In this document: positions 10,164 to 20,553 of the stretch, one piece after another
Numbering within the stretch: the stretch's first letter is position 1
Layout: every line of letters starts with the position of its first letter
NCBI GenBank assembly: GCA_021904315.1
Contig: CM038925.1
Coordinates: 11,286,501-11,350,500, forward strand
From: Sphagnum magellanicum
Lineage: Eukaryota > Streptophyta > Sphagnopsida > Sphagnales > Sphagnaceae
DNA length: 64,000 nucleotides
Reading direction: 5' to 3'
The notes under the pieces: model-generated
Databases searched by the model: none
The model's input: only the letters and a program-made list of their open reading frames with translations
What the model was told of the DNA's origin: nothing
Program-made: the position numbers and the translations under genes

Positions 10164-10977
10164 AATTCCTGAAAGTTTTTACTCATAAGCAACCAACCTA
10201 CCTTCCACTAAAGTAGTTCACAATGTTATGGACTAAGTAACTGGTGAGAGTGTGGAGGCTTTTGTGAATATCATTATACCTTTCCAGCTTCGGCAAAAAT
10301 TATATTATTTTTTAAAATGTTGAAATTTTAGAAAATTAAAGTCCCTTCCTGCTGAATTTTTTAAAAACTATTGTTTAATGAAGTCGAAATTTGTTTATTG
10401 GTGCTTTTTATGGGCTTATAGTGCAGTCCTGAGGAGAATTGCATTGTTCTGTCGCAAGGTTTTTTTAAAAATTCTCTTTTTGACTTTGTCCATGCAATAA
10501 ATGTAAAAAATAAACCCTGCTTTGCATTTCAGTGTTTGATATGCCAACAGTTAGTGCAATATTTCCTGCAAGGGAGGTTTTGGAATCAAAACTTGTGCTA
10601 TGATACAAAATGTTTGTGCAAAACATTGGTGATGAAGAACATGCGAATATTTTTTAATTTAAATGAAATTTTGTTGTAATTCAAAAAAGTATTTTTATTT
10701 GCACCAAAATTAATTTTTCAAAATAAAATAATTATTCGACAGTGAGATGCTAACCTGAAAGGATTCTATTGTAGTCTAAAAACCAGCCCTTGTGAGAATT
10801 GAGGTGTTCTTTTTTCCATTATTCAGAGAGTGCTTACAAAATCTTCATCCAACAGCAATGGTTACAAAATCATTGAGCCAATGAGAGCCCAGGGTAATAC
10901 CTTGTAACTAGTAGGTTGCTATTGAAATGGATGTAGAAAGTTAAGGGTTCTAACTTGCAACCAGACAACCAATCAGA
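10164..10977. other. Non-coding, nothing recognised
   Basis: AT-rich DNA without supported frames or clear repeats. Confidence 0.4.
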
Positions 10978-11164
10978 GTGTGGGGATGCTCACTAGGGAT
11001 GGTTATGCTTATTCATTATTTTTATTTGGATAACCAAACCACTTTCTCAAGACTTAGAAGAAACCCCGAGAGGGGAGGGAGGCAGCAGCCCCATCAAACA
11101 TTAAAGAAATACAAGGGGGGCAAGAAGCACCACACGATGGTGACACATTCAACCCCAAAGATGC
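10978..11164 (-). mobile_element. Probable 3' untranslated part of a LINE
   Basis: The stretch lies directly downstream of the minus-strand LINE frame (11165-11905) and shares its higher GC. On the minus strand it ends toward 10978 with GGTTTGGTTATCCAAATAAAAATAATG-like A-rich DNA, as expected near a LINE 3' end, but without a clean poly-A tail. Confidence 0.4.
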
Positions 11165-11905
11165 CTAAGTGGCACCATTCCGCCTTAAAGGCTTGATCAA
11201 TCCTATCTTGAATACTAGGTCCCGGGAGGACCGAAGGGAATTAATGGCCTTCCAAGTGGCCATTCCAACCTCAACGGTAGCAACCCAGGCTTGTTGAAGG
11301 ATTTTCCTAGAGGAATACTGGTTATCAAAATGCTTCCGGCATCTCTCTGTCCAAAGAAAGTAGAGGATAAAACTGCGAAGGATGTCAAGCGGTTGTCTGA
11401 TGTAGGAGAAGCCTCCTACATGGTACCCTTGGACTCCGGGAGGGTCATCTTCTCTTTCGAAGACAGCTTCACCAAGCAGGACGAAAGGCCAGGAAAAAAT
11501 GATGTCATTGGGCGCTCCCCATTTTTGCCATATGTGATAGAAGGCCTCCCAAGCCCGTTTGGCGAGGGGACACTCGAGGAGACAATGTCGAGGGGATTCA
11601 GGGGCCTCCTCAGTGCAAACCTTGCACGTGGGGAGGATCCCCATGCATTGTAGCCATGTGCCAACTGGGAGACCCCGGTTTAAAGTGAGCCATATGAGAG
11701 TGCCGACCTTTCGCGATCGAGCGTTATGCCAGATTCTGGCAATAACTTGCGTGACGATGGAGTTTTGCAGGTTTAACCTTTGAATGAAGGAGCAGATGTT
11801 GGCGCTCTGGGTGGGTTTCCTTGCATTTCGGTAGCCCCGCTTTACAGAATAGCTGAAGAAAGGAGAGTCACCCATTAGAGCATCTCCCCAGCAACAATAT
11901 AGTAG
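11165..11905 (-). pseudogene. LINE reverse-transcriptase tail with zf-RVT domain
   Basis: An open 236-codon minus-strand frame from ATG 11875 (open for at least another ten codons upstream) encodes the C-terminal zinc-binding domain found after the reverse transcriptase of plant L1-type LINEs. Residues 49-112 contain IWHNARSRKVGTLIWLTLNR followed by C84-x2-C87, H97 and C102, and then AKRAWEAF, in the order of zf-RVT. A second W-rich block (FLWTERCRKHFDNQ) follows. The catalytic RT domain is missing upstream, where DNA turns AT-rich at about 11910, so this is a 5'-truncated copy or an independent fragment. The frame itself is intact and less AT-rich than its neighbours, suggesting a fairly recent insertion. 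Confidence 0.72.
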
Positions 11906-12495
11906 TGACTGTTTTTTGGCTAAATTTTTTCACATCCAAAAGAAAAGGAGTTGCAGATGATATAAATGGTTGTGTGTTTGGAAGAAATGGCCCATGTCAT
12001 CATATTTAGACAATAGGTTCTAGAATGTCACCAACATGTAGCCTAGCAGGAATCCTAGACTTTTTTTACTTTCTTTAACCCATAGCAAAATTTGGCTTTT
12101 GGATGGTCACCAACCCACCTACCTCACAAATTTCCAAAAAAAAAAACTCATGTGTACTTTGGATTCGGTACAACCTTCTAAATAAGGTGAAACTGAGATC
12201 AGGCCTCTAAATTGGCACAATGATTTCCAAAAGGGCTAAGTAGAAAAGACTACTAATTTTGATTGTGGTTACAATGATTGGTTAAATGCCAATGGTGCCT
12301 AGGTTTTTTCAAATTTTTTTTTAAAAAAAATTATATTGGAAATTTGGAGAAATTTTCCGAATTATTGGCAAAACTAGCCAAATTCTCGGTTTAAATTTTC
12401 CCCCAAAAATCCATTTATTGCAAAAAACATTATAATGTTTGTTGGAAAAAAAAAATCATTGGCACTGGCAACTGAATGATATTGCACTTGATGTT
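11906..12495. other. Non-coding, with a partial 'TAGCC' repeat
   Basis: AGCAAAATTTGGCT and GATGGTCACC near 12080-12105 match the dispersed repeat at 6889-7255. The rest is AT-rich with homopolymer runs. Confidence 0.4.
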
Positions 12496-12910
12496 GTAAA
12501 ATAATTCATGTTTTATGCATGGGGATATTTTGCATGTTTATGCATGTCATAGTTTTGAGTGAGGAATCAAGGATGAGCACTACATGTTGGACATGGTAAA
12601 TATTGGGTACAGGCCAAAATAAGGGGTGTGGATGACAATGATTGTACTGTAGCCAAAAATGTTGAGGCCCCTTTGCAATCATCTGACCAAAGACAGATGA
12701 CAGGAGCAAATAAAGAAATTTATTTCACTTGAAATTTGTTCAATATTTCATGTTTACAAATGGGGATGGAAAAATAATCAGCTCTTCATGTTAGATATGA
12801 TAAACATGGGTAGAAACTAGAGACCCAAATAGGGGATGTGGGATGAAATGCTGTATTGCCAAATTGCTAAGGCCCCTTTACAATCAGATGACTATAGATA
12901 GATAGCTTCT
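12496..12910 (+). repeat. Diverged tandem duplication, ~200 bp unit
   Basis: Two units (about 12500-12705 and 12735-12905) share the order: CATGTTTA.(G/C)ATGGGGAT, a CATGTT(G/A)GA(C/T)ATG(G/A)TAAA block, GGCC.AAATA.GGG(T/A)GTGG, TTGA/CTAAGGCCCCTTT(G/A)CAATCA, and GACAGATGA/ATAGATAG. No coding content was seen. Confidence 0.5.
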
Positions 12911-14175
12911 ATAGACAATCTGGCCATCTTTTCTGTACATAAAAGACAGCCGATCTTTGTCTCCCCTCATAAGTGTCAACTAAACATGCATGTGCTATTC
13001 CTTTCTACACCTCAATACAATTTCCAATCAAATACAGCAAATTTACTCAAAATTGCTCTGAGAAAAAAACTTGTCCAAAATTTTCTCCAAAATAAAAATT
13101 GTTAGGTTGCAATTATTCGCCAAAAGAAGACATTGATCTGGAATACTTGAAGAGAGTACAACTTGTGAAGCATCAGCTGTAGAGCACTTTTTTTTATCCC
13201 CCACATTTTTTATGTCAAGTAAATGGCTATCATTCATAAAAAGATAGAGCAACTTTTAATATTAAAAATATATGATATGAAAATTTCCAGGCATCCTTCT
13301 ATAATTTGTGACTACCTAGTTCCAAATATGAAAAAAAGTTTCAACTATTTTTTCAAAAATCCCAAAATTAGCATTTGGTGTCACTCATTTTCAAAATTTG
13401 CCATGTGTGAAGCTTTTTTGGCCACAACTTCGTAAAAAACAGTCAGCTGGGAAGAAATCACATCTAGGTCTGTTCTGGATAGGGTTGTTCAGAAATGTTG
13501 AATGATGTGCAAGAGTGATATCCAGTGGGCCCACTGCAAGACTGCTCTGAGCCACGGCCCTGGCAAAGTGCATATCTTCCAACGGCCTGGAAAAGACGTG
13601 GAAGAGTCTACCTAAGAAACACAGTCAAATTTGAGTGCTCCTTGGTTGGAATGAGGCAGATAGTTTGATTGGTCCAAGTGGGTTGCTATTAGTAGTCTGC
13701 TACCCATTTGCAGTCCTACTTTTATGGGTGGGGTTGGCAAAGAGTAAACAACTCAAACTTGGATGCAAGAAACATTTTTGGAAATTCTCTAGGCCCCACT
13801 TTACACTGTAATGAGGAACCAGGACCATCCAAATAGTCAGAGCTCTCAAACTACATCCCAAGATCCTCCCCTGGAAATTCAGAAATCACTTATGTGGAGT
13901 TGTCAACTGTAACGTAAAGTGAAAGTAGACTTTATTGAGGTATCAACATATTATAGGAAGCCAAAAAAGGTAACTATTTATTTCATGTAGTTTTTAACTT
14001 TTATATGATATTCTATTTAACTTTTTTTTTAATTGCTGGCTTAGGATTCTCCTTTCTTTTTCTTCGTCACCTTCTTTTCAATTTTTTGTTTCTCCACTTT
14101 CTTCCTTTTTTTCATTTTGGCAAGTACAATCAGGATGGATCAAGAAGAGAAAAAAGTACATACAAAACAAAATCT
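12911..14175. other. Non-coding, nothing recognised
   Basis: Short frames on both strands (for example 13391-13582 minus and 14005-14208 plus) are unsupported. The second is a T-rich translation. A mildly GC-richer patch at 13440-13640 has no recognisable product. Confidence 0.4.
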
Positions 14176-14590
14176 GACCAAACATGGCTTTTTTGGCCCA
14201 TGGGCTAACAAACTTTGCACCCACCTTTTATTTTTAAAATATTTTTAAATTTTTTGAAAAAATTAAGTAAAATTATTTGACCCACCATGATTTTTTTGAA
14301 CCATGGGTTAACAAACTTTGCACCCACCTTCAAAAACAGCTTATTAAAATATTTGAGAATAATTATGTAAAAGATCCAACCAATCACACCCTTCCGGGCC
14401 TAGGAGCTAATAAACTTCATGCCCACCTGCAAAATCTTGACAATAAGTTTGTAGACCAATCATGATATTTTGGGCTCATGGTTTAACAAATGTCCAACCC
14501 AACTTTTTTTTTAATTATATATGTAAAAAAGTTTGTATTATCAAATCAGTCATGGTTTTCTGGACTCATGGTGTTGGCAAGCCCACCTCA
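14176..14590 (+). repeat. Degenerate satellite, about five units of ~80-105 bp
   Basis: The core 'CATG(A/G)(T/C)TTTTTTG..CCATGGG(C/T)TAACAAACTTTGCACCCACCTT' recurs at about 14183, 14285, 14383, 14458 and 14550, with increasing divergence. Intervening DNA is A/T-rich. The arrangement is a decayed tandem array, not a gene. Confidence 0.6.
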
Positions 14591-15222
14591 AAACCTATTT
14601 GAAGTGAGCATAGTAGCACATTCATTAACCATGAAACATTTAACACATTTAATGTTGATTTTTCATCCATTTATGTTTCCTTGATCCCTTGGTCTTTCAA
14701 CCTTTTGTAAAGTGAACTTAAACCTTCAAATGGCTTTCTTTTAATCATAAATTTTTTATTTTGTTGATCATGGCTTTTCAAGCTCTAATGTAAACGGGCT
14801 TTAAAATCAAGTTTCAATTGCTTGAAAATATCAAATTAAAATATTTAAGACCTAGGGGTGATATAAACAAAATTGGTTGTTTTCAATGTTGGGTGGTTTT
14901 CATTTTCTTGTGAGAACCACTAGTTCTAGTTTTTGCATAACATTTTTAAAACTAAAGCAAATATCTTTACAAAATTCATAAAAGAGAACCAACCAAGGTA
15001 TCAAACTTTTGAAAAAAAGTTCAAAAAATTCTTTAAATATCAATTCTCACAAATTTAAAACCAATTGGTTCTCAAAGGTGGTTCTCAAAAGTCAATTATC
15101 GAAAATTGAATTATTTCCAAGAAAATGATTTTATTTATTAATTATAAAAATGATGAAAAATGGTAAAAATAACAATAAAATCAAACAATGATGAAAGAAG
15201 AATTAACGACAAGGGAAAAGAA
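14591..15222. other. Non-coding, nothing recognised
   Basis: AT-rich. GGTTCTCAAAGGTGGTTCTCAAAA near 15070 is a minor local duplication. Confidence 0.4.
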
Positions 15223-15306
15223 TTCAAACAACAATGCAAAAGGATTGAACAATAATGCAAGAGAACCAAACAACAATGCAAAAGGAGTCAAATATCAACA
15301 CAAAAG
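15223..15306 (+). repeat. Minisatellite, 21 bp unit, four copies
   Basis: Units follow (T/C)(C/T)(A/G)AACAACAATGCAAAAGGA with a few changes each; the fourth is the most diverged. The in-frame translation inside the 64-codon frame 15188-15382 gives a repeated Asn-Asn-Ala-(Lys/Arg) motif that is not credible as a gene. Confidence 0.62.
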
Positions 15307-16584
15307 AAGCATAGCAAGCCAAAAAATAAACTCAAGTTATAAACTCATAGAACTCTCATCTTTAACACACAAAACAAATTGATTAACAAAAGTGAGGCCC
15401 AAGCTTTTTATGTTGTTTCTAGAGAATGAAAAAGAGCAAAGAAAAAGCTTCAACTTTCAACTCTGAAGGGTTATGCAAACATCCCTCAAACTTGAAATCT
15501 AAAACCTTATAAAAAAATTATTTTGGAAACTTAGGATACCTAGTTAAGAACTATGCCCTATTTTATTTGATACCTTGTCAAGGTATCCTTTTTTGAAATT
15601 TAAATAAAGGGGTAAGGTCTCCAAAGTCAATTTTCACCATAATGAAACCATGTGGATCGAATATCAACTTAAGTGATATGTAATAATTTTCTCAGTGCGA
15701 ACCAACTTGAATTCCTAGCCAATTCTCACTTCATCCTTGATATTCACCCAACACTACTCATTTTACCCCATACCTAGGGCCAAAGTGAATTGGCACACCA
15801 TCCCTAGGATACTAGTTACAACTTAGTTAATGTTTGGTTTCACCTTAATAACCCATTATGTAAGAACTAGGTCTTACATATAGATTGCTAGGTAAGAAAA
15901 TTGGTGATTATTGGGTATAGATGGTTTATACATAGAGAAAGGTTGGTTTTATTACTTACCTAGTAAGTAGGTAACCCAAAAAAAAAACAATTGAACTAAA
16001 CACCATGGTTATCTAGGGAACTAGAATTCAATAGAAAACTTATCACTTCAAGATGCAGTGGTGGGTGATGGTTCACTTTGGCCCTCAACAAGTAGGTATT
16101 AATTTTTGTTAATTAAAAAATTAAAATTATTATTCTTTTGAAACAATTGCAGGTAGAATGTAGTTCTTAAGTAAATGACAAGTTTAAAATGATTGTCCAA
16201 TATTGATATAACACAATCTCCCTTTTCAAGATGTGTGTAAATAATGCAACTAAATTTTTTTCCAAATTAGACCTAGTTTGGTATTTAACTGAACCCAAGT
16301 TCAAAAATGTGACAAACTAATTTTACACCCAAACTAGACCCAAGCCAAAAGTTGCATCAAACTAAAAATGTATGATCAACATAGTTTGATCAATAAAAGA
16401 AGACTCCAAAATTATAATTAAAGGTTCCCTTCAAAACCAAGTATGAGGCAACATTGGTATATACATGTAATCTTTAACTACTAATAAATGGGAAGTTATA
16501 TTACCAACATTGGGCAACACTAGATTTGAAGGTTTGAACCATCAATTTTGGATTCAATTAGCAATAACCAAAACTATAATTGGG
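15307..16584. other. Non-coding, two small palindromes
   Basis: ATGTAAGA.ACTAGG.TCTTACAT near 15860 has perfect 8 bp arms, and CTTACCTAGTAAGTAGGTAA near 15955 is almost palindromic. Otherwise nothing recognised. Confidence 0.4.
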
Positions 16585-18915
16585 TTTTTTTTTTTTTTTA
16601 TTGGCACAAAATTTAAAAATAAAATCCATTGCAGAACAAGGAAAACAAAGGTGAGCAAACCAAAATTGGGTCAACACTTCAATTCGGTTTGCCTACCATC
16701 TAATTTTACACTTCTTAAGCACTTGGTAACATCATCTAACCTTTATGTTATTGCAAGCACAAATATCAAAGTGTGGGCACCAAAACTGATCAAACTAGGT
16801 CAATAGCTCAAATCTGGTGTAAAAAGGAGCTTTGTCAATCTCTGATTTAATTGTATTCCAGTGAAGTCTACCATAATATATCTAGCTTTCCCAATTGGTA
16901 CACCCAAGTTTAACATCACTCCACTCAACATTGTTGAAAATTTTGCCATTCATGTCCAACTAAATGGCTTAAAATAATAGGCCTCTAACAAACATCCAAA
17001 TGCAAGAAAATTGCATGTAGGCCTTAGGCAACTTCTTAGTGAATAGGCGTTGTTTCGCATCAAAACCCTTTTTTCTCCCTCTATTTTGCGATGGGTTTGA
17101 GAAATTGTGAATGATGGTGAAAGCCCAAGCAACTTTGGCCTTAAGGTAGTCCCAAATCCTAAGAATCATGGTTTCAAAGGTGTCTTTGGTTGCAAGACTA
17201 GCAAGTTGTTGCTACCTCTTGGTTGATCCCGGCATGCCACACATTCATAGCTATCATTTGATGCCACATCATTCACATTAATCTTGCTTCATTTTTCACT
17301 TTGGCCTTTAGCCATACGTTTACCCATTTCATCTTGAATGAACTTGGGATCACCATGGGCCACATTTCCACTACATTCTTGCTCAGTTGCATTTTGGGTT
17401 GAGCCACCATCTTCCTCCTTTTTGAAGTGGAAAAATCTAACAAGCTCCTACCATCCTCCCAAATCCACCTTGTAGGATCATATTTTAGTTTTTACACCTT
17501 CCCCTAAAACATAAGAAAAGGTCTTTTCTTAGTTGAACCCTTTGAGACACTTAGGACTCTCACTCGCTTAATGATCCCACAAGTTGGGTTGGTAGAGCTA
17601 GAGGGTTGACATTGAAAGATTTTAACATGTGGAGCTAGTTGGTACAAGACTGTGCCTTCAAGGATTCCTAGTTCTTCCACCATGTTTAAGCATCATGGCT
17701 AGAAAGTATTATGTAGTTGCAAAGATCCCGTAGGGGTTGGGGTGTTCCTCATTTGGGAAAATACCCAGCCATTTTCCTTTTCTTGTTTGGGTAGTAGGAC
17801 ACTTAAGCTCTTCAACCAAATGTTGTGGAAGGCTGGATATAATTATGTTCCAGATCACTTTTTCAACCTCCCAAAACCAAGCATCTCTCTTACCTCCTCC
17901 CAAGAGTTGGTGATTTGAAACCACATTTTTGCATGTTTTAATGGTCAGCAATCTTTGAAACATTGTTCTTATCTAGGTCTACTACTCTCAAAATTGAAAC
18001 CCCAAATTCTCTCCCCCTAAACTTAGTAGCCCACCGAATGTTCACATTCCTTACTCTTCCGACAATTGGGGCGGACACTTGATAACCTACAAATTTTCAT
18101 GATCTTCCCCCAAACTTTGGATCCTAGTTTAAACACTTGTGAAATGTGAAAACATCCATTGCCACTCAAGTTTCCATTGTTCATGCTTTGATGGGGCACA
18201 TTTACAAAGTTTGAATCGAATTATGCACTTCAAATTGGATTCTCCTAGCTTTAGCGCTAACATGACCCATTTACACAAGAATGATGAGAGAATGTTTTTT
18301 GAGTCTTTCAAACCTAACCCATTGGCCTTTTTGCTTAGACAACAATCCTTCCATTTTACTATTGTCCTTGTGTTTTGCTTTCTAGTAGCCCATAAGTAAT
18401 TACGTAGGATAATTTTGCACCTTTGGATTGCCTTTTTGGAGCTAGCCCAAACACTCAAAAAAAACCAAAAGGAGGAAGCAAGGATGGAATTGATCACCAA
18501 CACCTTGCCAACCAAAGGGAAGTGAATCATGTACCAATACCTCATTTTTTTCCTCAACCTCCCAACCAAGAACTCATCAATGTTCTTCATGTCCACATCA
18601 ATTCCAAAAGGGGTGCCCAAGAGTATGGATACATCTCCTTCTTCTCACCACCTCCTCTTGCATAGAGCAAACTGTGGTGACTTAAGTTGTTTATATGCCT
18701 TCAGTATCCTAGGTCTCTTTCCTAGTTTAAATCTAGGCCAGATGCTCCAAGAAATTCCTCCAAAAACTTGATCACATTCTTCACATTGTCTTCCTCACCT
18801 CTTAGTGTAAACCCTTTGTCATTTGCATATTGCGAGACGATCTATTGGCCTTTTTCCTCTAGAAGTTTTATTCCTTGGATTGCACCCTCCCTAGCAGCCT
18901 ACTTCACCATCACAG
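16585..18915 (-). pseudogene. 5'-truncated L1-type LINE with inactivated reverse transcriptase
   Basis: Read on the minus strand, the copy starts near 18915 inside the RT domain with AREGAIQGIKLLEEKGQ, a stop (18842-18844), then IVSQYAND (catalytic box at 18818-18832), VIKFLEEFLGASGLDLN, and LLGTPFGIDVD. A 163-codon open stretch (18129-18620) carries MRYWYMIHFPLVGKVLVINS, KWKDCCLSKKANGLGLKD and LCKWVMLAL, the standard LINE thumb and connection blocks. Weaker matches continue to 16950 (KQRLFTKKLPKAYMQFSCIW). A plus-strand poly-T at 16585-16599 is the expected poly-A tail. The catalytic box should end in D-D but reads N-D. Multiple stops and frame changes make it dead. Confidence 0.75.
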
Positions 18916-19709
18916 GGGTCTGATTTTTGGAATCAATTCCAAAATTGAAATTAGAATCTTATGTTTTGAAGATCTAGATGCAAAACTCGATTTTTGGTTC
19001 CATTTATGTGTAAAATCAAAAAATAATTTTGAAAAAAAAAGACTACAAGCAGGGGCTAATCATACATTCACTGGCAATCAACCACCATTTCAATATGAGT
19101 TACTTAGAATTATTTTTTAAAGAATTGGATTCCCTATTCTATTCATGTGAAACTGAAACTATTGTAATTTACTTTTAAGATTGAAACTAGAGGCTCTTTG
19201 TAAAAGCAAAGAACCGCCCAACACAAGTGTGATTTGTGAGACCCATTGTCTTAAAGTTTTAATAAGATGCATAGTGTACTTACAACTCATGTTTGACAAA
19301 TCTTGTCGAAAATATTATTTTTCTGAAAAAGAAGGGGTTCAACAACCCAATTTGAATATTTCAAATTTTCAAAAGTAGTTTCCATCTGAAAGTTTCAGAT
19401 GGATATGTCATTTTTTTTCCCAAAAAAATTGAGGACTATTGTTATACATAATAACCAGGTATATTTGATTTTTTTGATAACCATGGTTGGAAACGTTGAT
19501 ACCCAGAGAGGGTTTGGTGGAATTTCTAGTGCCCTGCCCCACTCTGGTAGACAGTATCATCAGACACGGCCTTTGAGAGAATTGGATGTGGGTTGTGTTC
19601 ATGAAGGTGTCCTTCATACTTATTGACAAAATCTTCTTGAACTTGTTGGAAGATGAGAAAGCTTGAGTATATGTGACATCTGACACACTCATGGAAAGTG
19701 TTATATATA
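18916..19709. other. Non-coding, no gene seen
   Basis: Several overlapping short frames on both strands between 19399 and 19717 contradict one another and show no domain. A patch at 19500-19600 is GC-richer, of unknown origin. Confidence 0.4.
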
Positions 19710-19790
19710 TAGGCCAAAGGGTCTCTTTAGTGTCAGCAGTACAAAAGTGGTGATCTCACTTTCTTTTGTATGCTGTCTGCCGTTGGCCTA
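19710..19790 (+). repeat. Imperfect ~80-base hairpin
   Basis: TAGGCCAA (19710-19717) pairs with TTGGCCTA (19783-19790). Inside, CAGCA.G.TACAAAAG (about 19734-19747) pairs with CTTTTGTATGCTG (about 19763-19775), leaving an asymmetric internal loop of about ten extra bases on the left and a short terminal loop. It could be a small foldback transposon or a pre-miRNA-like transcript. I recognise no known miRNA in it. Confidence 0.45.
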
Positions 19791-20084
19791 TTTAACATTT
19801 TCTGCTTTTGTATATCATACTTGTCATTGATATTTGGCATTAAATGATTATGAAATGATGAGTTGATTTTAAAGGTTTTTTTTTTAATCCACAGGAGTCC
19901 AAATTCTCAAGAACTGAACTCTGAACTTCTTGGAGATGGACAGTAGTCCAAACTAGCCTTTCTTCTTTTGGCACTGTTATGAAATTTTTGATTTTTTTTG
20001 CTTGCAGATTCAACGATTTTTTTTCTGAAGAAAAAAGCAGAAAGATTTGGAATTTTTTTTCAAAAGATCTTTTTTAAATGCCAA

Positions 20085-20215
20085 ATTTCCATATGTGGTT
20101 CAAGTAGGTAGCCAAAAATATATAAGTATTTAAAATTTATTTCCTTTTATATTTTTAATAGCCAAATTTGACTATATCAGTTAATGGCCAATTGCCATCT
20201 CAGCTACATCACACA
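20085..20215 (+). repeat. Single copy of the 'TAGCC' dispersed repeat
   Basis: CATATGTGGTTCAAGTAGGTAGCCAAAAATATATA and a following AATAGCCAAATTTGACTA match the units at 6889-7255 in order and spacing. The copy is diverged and non-coding. Confidence 0.55.
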
Positions 20216-20524
20216 ATTGAAAAAACCCAAAAAAAAAACCACTGCTCCAAACCAATATACTTAAAAAATGTTTGTGAGATCTTGTATAATTACATTTTTG
20301 TTATTAAAAATTGGAAATATGCAAATTGGGGATGCGGGATCCATTTTTTAGGAGAACTAAATATTTGGACAAAATCTGCTGATTATCAGTGATAACTTAA
20401 GTTTTTTCTCTTTTTCCTCCATCATCTCTAAAAGAGAGAAAAAAACATTAAATGTAATTGAAAGGAGAGCTTGATGTGTTTTTCCATTCTTTGCCTTTCC
20501 AATTTTGGCTAATCCAAGAATATT

Positions 20525-20553
20525 TTCTTCTTCTTCTTCTTCTTCTTCTTCTT
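20525..20553 (+). repeat. (TTC)n microsatellite
   Basis: About nine uninterrupted CTT/TTC units. The minus-strand Glu run in a 99-codon frame here is its translation and not a gene. Confidence 0.85.

Noticed and set aside
14176..14590. CRISPR-like array
   Set aside because: The units are long, degenerate and not separated by uniform spacers, and the genome is eukaryotic. It is a decayed satellite.
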